From NCBI GenBank assembly GCA_023511875.1, contig JAIMAQ010000001.1:124001-188000 (forward strand): a DNA stretch of 64,000 nucleotides, in the 5' to 3' direction. The notes beneath the pieces are model-generated. The model searched no databases and was not told the DNA's origin. It saw nothing but the letters and a program-made list of their open reading frames with translations. Below are positions 19,185 to 28,763 of the stretch, one piece after another (within the stretch, counting starts at the first letter, position 1; every line of letters begins with the position of its first letter). Source of the DNA: Thermoflavifilum sp. Its GTDB lineage: Bacteria; Bacteroidota; Bacteroidia; Chitinophagales; Chitinophagaceae. The position numbers and the translations under genes were made by a program.

Positions 19185-19589
19185 ATGAATAAATGGGGGG
19201 CATTATTGTTATGGTTTCTTTATTTTAATGCATATTTAGATGGCTATCAATGGCTGCGTGTGCCCCTACTCGTACAACATTATATACAGCATAAGCATGA
19301 AAACCCATCCATGAATTTGTTAGACTTCCTGCACCTGCATTATAGCGGATTCATGATATACGATGCCGATTGGCATCAAGATGTTCAACTTCCCTTCAAA
19401 TCTATACCTCCCGATAATCCTTCTCTCGGTGCATTAAATCATATCATCAACCCTTATTGGAAGGAGCAATATTTTTGTCCTGTTCTGGATATTCATCTGC
19501 ACAATGCTCTTTTACCAACCATTGTCTTCGACTTCTACAAAAGTATATTCATTAGCTCCATATTCAAGCCCCCAAGATTTCTTGCATAG
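19185..19589 (+). CDS. Small His-rich membrane-associated protein upstream of czcA
   Basis: A 134-residue protein of unrecognised family. An N-terminal hydrophobic stretch (about residues 4-20) could be a signal or anchor. The rest is rich in histidine and aromatic residues (YIQHKHENP, FLHLHYSGF, DWHQD, DIHLHNALLP) and ends with a PP-containing tail (FKPPRFLA). Small proteins with similar size and tail occur just upstream of cation-efflux pumps in other Bacteroidota, but this is from memory of the locus type, not from a search. Position and histidine content suggest a periplasmic metal-binding or accessory role. A 106-base gap separates it from the pump gene. Confidence 0.55.
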   Translation: MNKWGALLLWFLYFNAYLDGYQWLRVPLLVQHYIQHKHENPSMNLLDFLHLHYSGFMIYDADWHQDVQLPFKSIPPDNPSLGALNHIINPYWKEQYFCPVLDIHLHNALLPTIVFDFYKSIFISSIFKPPRFLA

Positions 19590-19695
19590 ATTCTCCAATC
19601 CAAAGTAACGACGAAGTAGTATTTGCTGCTTTGTTATGGCTCATTCTTTCGTTAGCTACAACATTGTTTTTAGTCTGATGTAAAAACAAAATCAG

Positions 19696-22600
19696 ATGTT
19701 ATCTGCTATTATTCGTTTTTCGGTACGCAATAAGTTAATTATTGGGTTGCTTTTGATAGCCTGGATTGTCTGGGGCACCGTAAACCTCATGAAATTACCC
19801 ATTGATGCGGTACCCGATATTACCAACAACCAGGTAATGGTGATCACAACTTCTCCCAGCCTAAGTGCACCCGATGTAGAACGTTTCATCACGGTTCCTA
19901 TCGAGCAGGCCACCCGTAATATTCCAGGTATTGTGGAGCAGCGTAGCTTCTCTCGATCGGGCTTAAGCTTGGTGACGATTGTCTTCTCTGACCATACAGA
20001 TATCTATTGGGCGCGACAACAGGTTTCAGAACGACTAGCGCAAGTACGCACCCAGATTCCGCCAGGAATGGGCTCTCCTGAATTAGGGCCCGTTACAACG
20101 GGATTAGGAGAAATTTATCAATATGTAGTGCGCCCATTACCTGGCTACGAAGGCAAATATAGCCTCACTGATCTTCGAGATATACAAGATTGGATCGTGA
20201 GAAGACAATTATTGGGAACACCCGGCGTAGCCGATGTAAGCAGTTTTGGAGGCTATCTCAAGCAATATGAAGTGGCCATTAATCCCCAACGTTTGAAGGT
20301 ATACGGTCTTACCATTACAGATGTATTTGACGCCTTAACTAAAAACAACCAAAACGCTGGCGGTGCTTATATCGCAAGAGGACCGAATGCATGGTTTATT
20401 CGTGCAGAAGGGCTTACTAGAAATTTATCGGATATCCGACAAATTGAGATAAAACGTGTAAATGGTGTTCCCGTTTTGGTGGGTGATGTTGCTGATGTGC
20501 ATATTGGTCATGCTATTCGGTATGGAGCAATGGTGTATACCAATCGCCATACCCAACAAGAAGTAGCAGGCGCCGTACTGATGATGATTAAAGGTGGAAA
20601 TAGCAATCAAGTGATTAAAGCCGTCAAACAAAGAATCGAAGAGATTAAAAAAACTTTGCCTGAGGGTGTAACCATTGAGCCTTTTTTAGATCGCACCAAA
20701 ATGGTAAACAACGCCATTCATACGGTTGAAAAAAACCTTACGGAAGGTGCATTGATCGTGATATTTATCCTGGTACTATTCCTGGCCAACTTACGTGCTG
20801 GATTGATTGTAGCGTCGGTAATCCCTCTCAGCATGTTGTTTGCCATCATCATGATGAACTTGTTTGGTGTGAGTGGCAACCTCATGAGTCTAGGTGCATT
20901 AGATTTTGGATTACTAGTAGATGGAGGCGTTATCATTATAGAAGCAATTATGCATAAGCTTAGGCATGCTGAAAGCTTTCCTGGAAAAACGGTATTAGAT
21001 CAATTGGAGATGGATCATGTGGTTACTGAATCGGCCGAGAAAATGATGAATGCAGCTGCGTTCGGACAGTTTATCATACTCATCGTGTATTTACCCATAC
21101 TAAGTTTGCAAGGTATTGAAGGAAAAATGTTTCGCCCTATGGCAGAAACTGTAGCATTTGCTGTTCTAGGAGCATTTATCTTATCGATTACCTATGTGCC
21201 CATGATCTCTTCTTTGCTGTTAGAGAAAAAAATTTCTGGTCGAATCAACTATGCCGATAAAGCTTTATATGCCCTACAAAAGCATTACAAAAAAGCCCTG
21301 GTATGGACGCTGCGTCGTTGGAAAATAGTGCTGACCACCGCATTGATTTTGTTTGCTATTTGTATCTGGATATTCTCTCGTTTAGGAGGTGTATTTATTC
21401 CCCAACTCGAAGAAGGAGATTTTGCAGTGAATACGCGCTTGCTCACAGGCGCCTCCTTAACCAATACTATACAAACCACTTCTCAAGCGGCAAAGTTGCT
21501 CGTAGACAGCTTTCCCGAAGTGCAAAAGGTGGTTGTAAAAATTGGTTCTGGTGAAATACCCACCGATCCCATGCCAATAGAAGCATCAGACATGATGGTT
21601 ATCCTGAAAGATAAATCGCAATGGAGTAGTGCACATAGTTTTCCAGAGCTAGCCGATAAAATGAGTAAAGCATTGCAAGTTATACCCGGCATTGCTACTG
21701 GATTTCAATTTCCTGTGCAAATGCGATTCAACGAACTGATGACTGGTGCACGCCAAGACGTGGTGTGCAAAATATTTGGCGACGACCTCGATACACTTAC
21801 CCGATATGCACATCAACTGGGTAATATTATCCAAACCATTTCAGGTGCAAGAGATCTATATGTAGAAACCGTTACAGGTATCCCACAAATTGTGGTGCAA
21901 TACAACAGAAATGCACTTGCTCAATATGGATTAAATGTTCAAGACGTTAATCAAATTATACAATCGGGTTATGCTGGAGCAGTGGCCGGTTCGGTATACG
22001 AAGAAGATAGAAGATATGACCTTGTGGTACGATTATCACAGACCGAACGCAACGACCTGGCTACATTAGCACAATTACCTGTGTCTTTACCTGGAGGCCA
22101 ACAAATTCCCTTGAAACTGCTAGCCCATATCCAAATGATCGATGGGCCTTATCAAATTCAGCGAGAAGACGGACATCGCAGAATTATCGTTGGCTTCAAT
22201 GTGCGTGGAAGAGATGTGGAAAGCATCGTCAATGAGTTACAACAAAAAGTAGCTCGCGAGTTACATTTACCCGCTGGATACTACATTACTTATGGAGGTG
22301 AATACGAAAACCTAAAACGTGCTACCAGCAGGCTATCCATAGCTGTTCCCATTGCACTGTTGTTAATCTTGCTATTGCTCTATTTTGCTTTTCACCAAAT
22401 TAAATATGGAATCATGATTTTCTCAGCTATTCCTCTCTCAGCAATTGGAGGCATTTTATCTCTTTGGTTAAGAGGCATGCCTTTCAGTATTTCTGCTGGT
22501 GTAGGATTCATTGCTTTATTTGGCGTTGCCGTACTTAATGGTATCGTATTAATCAGTGAAATGAATCGGGTGAAACAAGCACATTCATGGTCAATACCTA

Positions 22601-24075
22601 GAATCATTCTATATGCTACACGGGTACGGCTTCGACCTGTATTAATGACCGCTTCTGTAGCCTCTTTGGGCTTTTTACCTATGGCATTGAGCCAATCTGC
22701 TGGTGCCGAAGTACAACGACCATTGGCTACAGTAGTCATTGGTGGCCTTATCAGCGCTACTTTCCTCACCTTGTTTATCTTACCTTGCCTGTATATGCTT
22801 ATCGAAAGCAGGCCGATTCGCAAGCATGGCGCTAAGAAAACCCTTCTGCTTGCTTTACTGGTGATTGCTGGAATCCATGCAAAAGGTCAATCATCTCCCT
22901 ACCAATTATCCCTCTCTTGGCAAGAAGTAAAAACCAGATTGGCATCAACAGATCCACGCTGGCAACAAGCACAACTAGAAATAGCTTGGGCTAAAGCCAT
23001 GCAAAAAACTGCTTTCGACCTGCCTAAAACAAGTATAGCTGGTGAATATGGACAAATAAACAGTCCAACTAATGATACTCGCTTCACTATTCAGCAAAAC
23101 TTTTCCTTACCTGGTTATTACTTACGGGTAAAAGAATGGTATAAGCAGCAAGTCGAAGTAGCAAATATACAAGCACAACTTAAACGTGCATCCATCTTGA
23201 ATATGGCTCATGCATTGTATATCGAACTTCAATACCAACAAGAAAAATTGAAACTGCTAAGCACACTCGATAGCATGTATGCAAAAGCCAGTCAAATTGC
23301 CAATCTTAGATTACAAAAGGGTGAAACCAATGTGCTAGAAAAAAATGCTATTGTGCAGGAAGCTATTCATGTACAAACACTCTATGCCGCAGCAATGGCC
23401 GATCTTCATTCTGCACAACAACAAATGATGCAATGGCTACAAACCGATTCTCTCATCTGGGCTAAAGATAGCTTGTCGTACATCAACCTTCAAATAGATA
23501 CTTCACAACTAAACGAAACACCTTTCTTGCAATACCAAGCGCAGCAATATGCTATCTCTGAAAAAGCTGTGCGAGTTGAAAAAGCACGGCTATGGCCTGA
23601 ATTCAGCATAGGATATAGTAATCAATCTATCGTAGGCTGGCAAACAGACAAAAACAGAAATGAACAATATTTTGGGCCATCTAGCCGCTTCTCTTCCCTC
23701 ATGGCAAGTGTTTATTTCCCTTTATTTCTGCAACCCTTTCGTGCCAGAATCCATGCTGCAGAGGTGCAAGCTGAAATTCAACAAAAATCATTAATCTGGG
23801 CAAATCAATATTTCCACATGCAATTATCTAAACTCACGCACGATTTGAAAAAATACATTACCCAAATCCAAACCTACCAGCAAAACTTGCTGCCTTTATC
23901 ACATAAAAGTCTAGAAGCCGCAAACGCCCAATATACACAAGGCGAAATTGGATATGTAGAATGGTTACTTACCATGAGACAAGCTAGCGAAACAGAGTTG
24001 CAATACCTACAATTATTACATGATCAACAACTTACTATTAATGAAATTCATCTATTACTTACCAACATAAATTAA
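19696..24075 (+). CDS. czcA: CzcA/CusA heavy-metal RND pump fused to a CzcC/TolC-like outer-membrane factor
   Basis: A 1459-residue fusion. Residues 1 to about 1035 are a full heavy-metal-efflux RND transporter: N-terminal TM1 (NKLIIGLLLIAWIVWG), porter-domain motifs (GLGEIYQYVV, GTPGVADVSSFGGYLKQYEV), the TM4 proton-relay segment LDFGLLVDGGVIIIEA, and the second helix bundle. Residues about 1047-1065 (KKTLLLALLVIAGIHAKGQ) look like a signal peptide. From there to the end is a TolC/CzcC-type outer-membrane efflux domain with long coiled-coil repeats. The pump would drive divalent or monovalent metal ions out through the adaptor CzcB, whose gene starts 6 bases downstream. The ion specificity is not readable from sequence. 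Such fusions occur in Bacteroidota; the internal signal is worth attention. Confidence 0.92.
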   Translation: MLSAIIRFSVRNKLIIGLLLIAWIVWGTVNLMKLPIDAVPDITNNQVMVITTSPSLSAPDVERFITVPIEQATRNIPGIVEQRSFSRSGLSLVTIVFSDHTDIYWARQQVSERLAQVRTQIPPGMGSPELGPVTTGLGEIYQYVVRPLPGYEGKYSLTDLRDIQDWIVRRQLLGTPGVADVSSFGGYLKQYEVAINPQRLKVYGLTITDVFDALTKNNQNAGGAYIARGPNAWFIRAEGLTRNLSDIRQIEIKRVNGVPVLVGDVADVHIGHAIRYGAMVYTNRHTQQEVAGAVLMMIKGGNSNQVIKAVKQRIEEIKKTLPEGVTIEPFLDRTKMVNNAIHTVEKNLTEGALIVIFILVLFLANLRAGLIVASVIPLSMLFAIIMMNLFGVSGNLMSLGALDFGLLVDGGVIIIEAIMHKLRHAESFPGKTVLDQLEMDHVVTESAEKMMNAAAFGQFIILIVYLPILSLQGIEGKMFRPMAETVAFAVLGAFILSITYVPMISSLLLEKKISGRINYADKALYALQKHYKKALVWTLRRWKIVLTTALILFAICIWIFSRLGGVFIPQLEEGDFAVNTRLLTGASLTNTIQTTSQAAKLLVDSFPEVQKVVVKIGSGEIPTDPMPIEASDMMVILKDKSQWSSAHSFPELADKMSKALQVIPGIATGFQFPVQMRFNELMTGARQDVVCKIFGDDLDTLTRYAHQLGNIIQTISGARDLYVETVTGIPQIVVQYNRNALAQYGLNVQDVNQIIQSGYAGAVAGSVYEEDRRYDLVVRLSQTERNDLATLAQLPVSLPGGQQIPLKLLAHIQMIDGPYQIQREDGHRRIIVGFNVRGRDVESIVNELQQKVARELHLPAGYYITYGGEYENLKRATSRLSIAVPIALLLILLLLYFAFHQIKYGIMIFSAIPLSAIGGILSLWLRGMPFSISAGVGFIALFGVAVLNGIVLISEMNRVKQAHSWSIPRIILYATRVRLRPVLMTASVASLGFLPMALSQSAGAEVQRPLATVVIGGLISATFLTLFILPCLYMLIESRPIRKHGAKKTLLLALLVIAGIHAKGQSSPYQLSLSWQEVKTRLASTDPRWQQAQLEIAWAKAMQKTAFDLPKTSIAGEYGQINSPTNDTRFTIQQNFSLPGYYLRVKEWYKQQVEVANIQAQLKRASILNMAHALYIELQYQQEKLKLLSTLDSMYAKASQIANLRLQKGETNVLEKNAIVQEAIHVQTLYAAAMADLHSAQQQMMQWLQTDSLIWAKDSLSYINLQIDTSQLNETPFLQYQAQQYAISEKAVRVEKARLWPEFSIGYSNQSIVGWQTDKNRNEQYFGPSSRFSSLMASVYFPLFLQPFRARIHAAEVQAEIQQKSLIWANQYFHMQLSKLTHDLKKYITQIQTYQQNLLPLSHKSLEAANAQYTQGEIGYVEWLLTMRQASETELQYLQLLHDQQLTINEIHLLLTNIN

Positions 24076-24081
24076 TGAACT

Positions 24082-25230
24082 ATGAGAAACGTATTTTATT
24101 TGATCATAACGATGATGTTGCTTAACGCATGTAAGCATGCAGGAAATCAACAAACCAAAACGACACAAGAAGCTTCTCAAACAAATTCAGATAGCACTGT
24201 CTATCTCTCAGATGCCGAGATACGCTATGCAGGAATTGATCTGGTACATCCTCAGATAAAAGAAATGGCAGAACAATTGCAAATTAACGGACAAGTAGAT
24301 GTGCCACCACAAAATCTTATTTCAATTTCCTGCCCATTGGGTGGATTTTTAAAATATACCCACTTACTCCCAGGTGATCATGTAAAGAAAGGAGAAGTGA
24401 TTGCCAGCATGGAAGACCCACAATATATTCAATTACAACAAGATTATCTCACTGCAAAAACAAATGTTCAATATCTAAAGCAAGAAATGGAACGACAAAG
24501 AGCTTTGGCTGAATCACAAGCTACTAGCATGAAAAATTATCAGCAAGCAATTAGAGATTATGAAACGGAAAATATTCGCATGCAAGCTTTAGCCGCAAAG
24601 CTTCGCCTGATCAATATTAATCCAGATAACCTCACAGAAAGCAACATTCGTTCAACCATACAACTGTATGCACCTATTGACGGTTTTGTTGCCCAAGTAA
24701 ATGCAAATGTGGGAAAATACTTCATGCCTACCGACGTTTTGCTGGAACTCGTAGATCCACGTGATATATATGCAGCTATGATAGTATTTCAAGAAGATAT
24801 TCCTAAATTCCAAATAGGAACCCGCGGAGTAGTGTATGACCCAACTAAACCCGATCAAAAATATCCAGTAGAAGTTATCTTGATCACGCGTAATGTAGAT
24901 AGCAATAGAACAGGAATCTTACATTGCCATTTTTTAAAAGCACCTGACCGACTCATACCTGGCATGTATCTTACAGGTATATTTACTTTATCTAAGCAAC
25001 GTGTGATAGCCGTTCCAGAAGATGCAGTGGTGCATTATCAAGGAAATGACTATGTATTCGTACAGCAAGATGCACATCATTTCCAACTTACACCAGTGCA
25101 TGTTGGCCAATCAGATAGTGGCTGGGTATCTCTTCTCGGTGTGAACACTCAGGTATGGAATGGCTATCAAGTTGCTACTCATAATGCATTTGCTATTCTA
25201 GGAAAGATGAAAAACAAAATTGAAGACTGA
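24082..25230 (+). CDS. czcB: Efflux RND transporter periplasmic adaptor (CzcB-like)
   Basis: A 382-residue membrane-fusion protein linking the RND pump to the outer-membrane factor. The lipobox cysteine is C17 (MLLNAC), so it is anchored as a lipoprotein. A barrel-sandwich domain is split by an alpha-hairpin: LGGFLKYTHLLPGDHVKKGEVIASMEDP, then coiled coil to about residue 185, then LYAPIDGFVAQVNANVGKYF. C-terminal beta-barrel segments follow (FQIGTRGVVYDP, LIPGMYLTGIFTL, VPEDAVVHYQGNDYVFVQ). It ends the efflux operon. Confidence 0.92.
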   Translation: MRNVFYLIITMMLLNACKHAGNQQTKTTQEASQTNSDSTVYLSDAEIRYAGIDLVHPQIKEMAEQLQINGQVDVPPQNLISISCPLGGFLKYTHLLPGDHVKKGEVIASMEDPQYIQLQQDYLTAKTNVQYLKQEMERQRALAESQATSMKNYQQAIRDYETENIRMQALAAKLRLININPDNLTESNIRSTIQLYAPIDGFVAQVNANVGKYFMPTDVLLELVDPRDIYAAMIVFQEDIPKFQIGTRGVVYDPTKPDQKYPVEVILITRNVDSNRTGILHCHFLKAPDRLIPGMYLTGIFTLSKQRVIAVPEDAVVHYQGNDYVFVQQDAHHFQLTPVHVGQSDSGWVSLLGVNTQVWNGYQVATHNAFAILGKMKNKIED

Positions 25231-25672
25231 GTAATGTAATATGTTCTCAAAACAAGAAATATAATCTATCTTGTTTATAGAGGAAAATAAAGATTAATTA
25301 TTTTTCTAAAAAGCAACAAACAACACGCAGTCATAATAAAACTACCATTAAATTTGGTGAATATAAATTTCATATGCAAAATAGCTCTTAAAAAAATCAT
25401 TTGATGTTTAAAAACCTATAAATATTATATTTACCAGAAAAAATCATATGATCCTTGTAGCTAATTTAAGTAGATTAAATATTGAATTTGATGGATAGAA
25501 AAAAGTTAAGTTCTTCCTCATTGCATAGCTGTATTTATTGTCAACGATCATGAAAAATTGTGATAAGAAAATATTATTTACGTCATTATCTTTACATGTA
25601 ATAGATAGGGCGTTTTTAATTACAAAAATTAGATGCTCTAGATATAAGTATGTTTAAACAAAATGAATATAT
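25231..25672. other. AT-rich gap, no gene seen
   Basis: 442 bases with no credible coding frame. It is strikingly AT-rich: bases 25381-25440 contain only 11 G or C out of 60. It contains TATCTTTA at 25587-25594, one mismatch from a -7 box, which might serve the downstream SRPBCC gene through a second near-match closer to it. It marks the left edge of the AT-rich island. Confidence 0.5.
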
Positions 25673-26113
25673 ATGAATATACCGATTAATGAAGATGCAC
25701 CTGTAAAAACAAGAAATCAAATAGAAATAAATGCTCCAATAGATACCGTATGGGAAATCCTTACGGATATCCATAACTGGCCAACATGGCAAAAGGCAGT
25801 TACAAAAACAGAGGTCTTTGGAGAAATTAAGGTGGGAACAAAATTTAATTGGAAAGCTAATGGACTTTCTTTCAAATCAAAGATTCATACCGTAAATCTA
25901 CGGGCCATGTTTGGTTGGACAGGTAAAACGCTTGGCGCAAGCGCTATCCACAACTGGATACTCAAGGAAAAAGGCAATCAAACAATTGTTATAGTAGAAG
26001 AAAGTCTTCAAGGAGTACTACCAAGATTATTCCGAAATTATTTCCAAAAAAGTCTTAATTCGGGAGTGATGATAAATTTAAGAGAATTAAAAACCGCATC
26101 AGAAAGTCGATAA
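25673..26113 (+). CDS. SRPBCC (START-like/polyketide cyclase) family protein
   Basis: A 146-residue protein with the SRPBCC ligand-binding fold. The diagnostic N-terminal segment is IEINAPIDTVWEILTDIHNWPTWQKAV, followed by antiparallel strands and the C-terminal helix that closes the cavity (YFQKSLNSGVMINLRELKTASE). These proteins bind small hydrophobic ligands or act as cyclases or dehydratases; no activity can be assigned. It has no signal peptide and is probably cytoplasmic. It lies alone inside the AT-rich island and uses A/T-ending codons heavily, unlike the flanking genes, which fits acquisition by transfer. Confidence 0.8.
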   Translation: MNIPINEDAPVKTRNQIEINAPIDTVWEILTDIHNWPTWQKAVTKTEVFGEIKVGTKFNWKANGLSFKSKIHTVNLRAMFGWTGKTLGASAIHNWILKEKGNQTIVIVEESLQGVLPRLFRNYFQKSLNSGVMINLRELKTASESR

Positions 26114-26447
26114 CTATTACCTGTACATCATGTAGTGTGTAAAAATAGAAGATTAGTTAATGCATGTAGCATAATAATCAGTCGCTATAACTAGTAAGAA
26201 ATATCATTTTAATAATATCACAAAACTAAATAATTAAAAAATACTAAATTATTTAAATTTTTTATTTGGCGGATTACCCTAAAATCATAAATTCATTCTA
26301 AGAGACTATAAAGTGGTTGGCATAGATAAGATGAATAGTATATTTTTTACTATATCGAGCTTAAATAACCACTCAACTTATTACAATTTATGCATACGAT
26401 ATGGGCACATAACCAACTGATGTTTATTTCCATAAAACAATTGAAGG
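26114..26447. other. AT-rich intergenic region, no gene seen
   Basis: 334 bases between the two island genes, whose 3' ends face each other. It consists mostly of A/T tracts with stops in all frames. No terminator with a GC-rich stem, tRNA or recombination site was recognised. Confidence 0.45.
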
Positions 26448-27200
26448 TTATTCGGTTATCCAACCCCATTTTTTAAAAATTGGCTTTGCTTCCCTACTTT
26501 TCAGGAAGTTAAAGAAATCAATTGCTATTTTATTCTTTTCACCTTTTGTTGTAAGGGCAACAGCGCAATCTCGGTATATTGTAAATTTTTCTTCGACAGG
26601 TACAAAATCTGCTAAATGAGGATTAGAAATTTGCCAAATATTCCAAGTTATCCAAACATCAATTTTTTTATTATTAATCCATTCATTCTTTGCTATACCA
26701 CTATTAGCAGCATAAAATACTATATTTCTCTTAAGCATCTTCAGGCTGTCTATACTTTTTGTTTTTCCAACCATGTCTTCCCAAACTCCAATTAATCCGG
26801 ATCCTGTAACTACCATGACACGAATGTTAGGTTTTAGAATATCTGAAAATGATTGAATATTTTTTGGATTACCTGGCCTTACAAGTAACCCTGATTTTCT
26901 TAAATATAGTGGTGTTATCGTTTCATTTTCTATATTAAATCTTCTAGTAAAATCTGTCATCATAAATTCATCACCACTATAAATTATATCTGCATTTTCT
27001 TTTGCATCTTTTTCCCATTTTGAAACCGGCCCTGCTATAACTTGAACTGTTACTTTATTTTCTTTGCTAAACACAAATGCAGCCTCTTTTATTGCAGGAT
27101 AAGGACCGCCAGGACCATATACAAATACAGTGTCTTGCTGCGCATATGAAATATTCTGCAGAAATACAATTACGAAAATTATAATTATTCCCCTTATCAT
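26448..27200 (-). CDS. AcfC-like periplasmic substrate-binding protein
   Basis: A 250-residue exported protein resembling accessory colonization factor AcfC and molybdate-type periplasmic binding proteins. The signal peptide is about residues 1-20 (ends SYAQ). Diagnostic motifs are VYGPGGPYPAIKEAA at the mature N-terminus, VIAGPVSKW, the IIYSGDEFMMTDF ligand-site segment and VVTGSGLIGVWEDM. The ATG at 27200 was chosen because it directly precedes the hydrophobic signal; the frame extends 8 codons further. No transporter permease or ATPase gene is adjacent, so it either works with distant partners or acts alone in sensing. The gene is much more AT-rich than the flanks (16 G/C in bases 26941-27000). 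Confidence 0.78.
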   Translation of the reverse strand: MIRGIIIIFVIVFLQNISYAQQDTVFVYGPGGPYPAIKEAAFVFSKENKVTVQVIAGPVSKWEKDAKENADIIYSGDEFMMTDFTRRFNIENETITPLYLRKSGLLVRPGNPKNIQSFSDILKPNIRVMVVTGSGLIGVWEDMVGKTKSIDSLKMLKRNIVFYAANSGIAKNEWINNKKIDVWITWNIWQISNPHLADFVPVEEKFTIYRDCAVALTTKGEKNKIAIDFFNFLKSREAKPIFKKWGWITE

Positions 27201-27636
27201 AGTTAATCTAGCTATTTTAAACAATTTTTGAATAACTAAATATTATATCATCAAGTAAATTTATTTGAGTTCCATTTACTAAAGATTATTAAACCTAATG
27301 TACAACTATTATACGATATGTTTATTCTCGTTTTAAATTATTACTATCATTTCATAATAATGACATGCATAATTGCATGTATTAAGCAAAGTAAAATTTT
27401 AGATGTAGAATTACTGTAATAATCATCACATAGACTAGATGTTTTATTAGATTCTCATTATTTCTAGAGATGTTTGTCTTAGATGCCTGTGAACTTGACT
27501 GATTCTTCAAAAAGGCTTACTATTTGCCAGATATGCCGATCCAAACATCAATATCTTTTCTTTCATCCATGATGGCCTTCCCATATAGCTAGCAAAAGAA
27601 ATATATCGTACATTTGTTATAACAAAATTTGCATGT
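27201..27636. other. AT-rich region with inverted repeat and a -7 box
   Basis: 436 bases without a gene. It contains the inverted repeat ACATGCA-TAAT-TGCATGT at 27363-27380 and, near its right end, TACATTTG (27609-27616), an exact -7 match 20 bases before the LLM gene ATG. AT content falls back to the neighbourhood level near 27600. Confidence 0.45.
27609..27616 (+). promoter_or_regulatory. Possible -7 box of the LLM oxidoreductase gene
   Basis: TACATTTG is an exact TAnnTTTG and ends 20 bases before the ATG at 27637. No TTG at -33 spacing was seen. Confidence 0.4.
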
Positions 27637-28719
27637 ATGGAAATTGGGGTATATTCCTTTGGGGAGCGGACAATTGATTCGGAAACAAACCAATTGATCT
27701 CGCCACAGGAGCGGATGCGTAGATTAATCGAGGAAATAGAGTTTGCCGATCAGGTAGGGTTGGATGTATTTGCCGTGGGGGAACATCATCGGCCAGATTT
27801 CGTGGTCTCTGCGCCTGCAGTGGTATTGGGTGCGGCAGCCGCACGCACGCATCGAATTAGGTTAAGCAGTGCAGTGGTGGTATTGAGTTCCGATGATCCC
27901 GTACGGGTATTCGAACAATTTGCTACAGTAGATCTGCTCTCACAAGGAAGAGCCGAAATCATGGTGGGAAGGGGTTCTTTCATCGAATCATTTCCGCTAT
28001 TCGGATATGACTTGCAAGACTATGATGCCTTATTTGAGGAGAAACTCCAATTACTCTTGCAAATACGAGCAAATGAATATATTACTTGGTCGGGGCATTT
28101 TCGACCGCCATTGCGTCATCAAGGTGTGTATCCTCGCCCCGTGCAAAATCCTTTACCCGTGTGGGTGGCGGTAGGTGGTACACCGGAATCGGCTATACGT
28201 GCGGGTAGCTTAGGATTGCCCATGGCTATTGCGATCATTGGCGGCATACCCGAACGTTTTCGGTATCTAAAAGATTTACATGCAGAAGCCGCATTCAAAG
28301 CGGGTTATGCTCAGGTCCCTCCGATTAGTATCAACTCACACGGGGTTATTGCCGACCACTCACAAGATGCATTTGACCAGGCCTTTCCTGCATTTAAACA
28401 TATGATGGATCGTATCGGCAGAGAAAGAGGCTGGCCTCCCATGACAAGAGAGCAATTTGCTTTTTCTGTATCGCTACGCGGAGCAAATTTTGTGGGAAGT
28501 CCACAACAGGTGATTGAAAAAATCTTGTATCAATATGAAATCTTTCATCACGATCGCTTCTTGTTGCAAATTTCGGTGGGTACATTGCCTCATCGCACAG
28601 TGTTGAGATCGATTGAATTATTGGGGACTATAGTAGCACCCGCGGTGAAAAAAGCGATTGGTGGAGAAGCTGGCCCACAGGTAGCGAGTGCTGCAGCACA
28701 ACAAAAAAGTCTCGATTAA
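27637..28719 (+). CDS. LLM-class flavin-dependent oxidoreductase
   Basis: A 360-residue protein of the bacterial-luciferase-like monooxygenase superfamily, which folds as a TIM barrel and uses FMN or F420. Visible features are the N-terminal strand [10 protein letters not shown], the [20 protein letters not shown] segment that lines the flavin site, [27 protein letters not shown], and the [16 protein letters not shown] region. The substrate cannot be inferred. It is monocistronic, bordered by the AT-rich island and by a convergent GH3 gene. Its base composition (33 G/C in bases 28141-28200) differs sharply from the island. Confidence 0.88.
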   Translation: MEIGVYSFGERTIDSETNQLISPQERMRRLIEEIEFADQVGLDVFAVGEHHRPDFVVSAPAVVLGAAAARTHRIRLSSAVVVLSSDDPVRVFEQFATVDLLSQGRAEIMVGRGSFIESFPLFGYDLQDYDALFEEKLQLLLQIRANEYITWSGHFRPPLRHQGVYPRPVQNPLPVWVAVGGTPESAIRAGSLGLPMAIAIIGGIPERFRYLKDLHAEAAFKAGYAQVPPISINSHGVIADHSQDAFDQAFPAFKHMMDRIGRERGWPPMTREQFAFSVSLRGANFVGSPQQVIEKILYQYEIFHHDRFLLQISVGTLPHRTVLRSIELLGTIVAPAVKKAIGGEAGPQVASAAAQQKSLD

Positions 28720-28763
28720 TATCATCTTCACCCGCAAATCAACATACAGTCATCGCTTTTCGG

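Noticed and set aside
21285-22823. Several 60-143 codon minus-strand frames opposite czcA
   Set aside because: All are antisense to the pump domains; none has a start context or domain.
25231-27636. Mobile element or prophage remnant
   Set aside because: No integrase, transposase, direct repeats or tRNA target could be recognised; only the composition is unusual.
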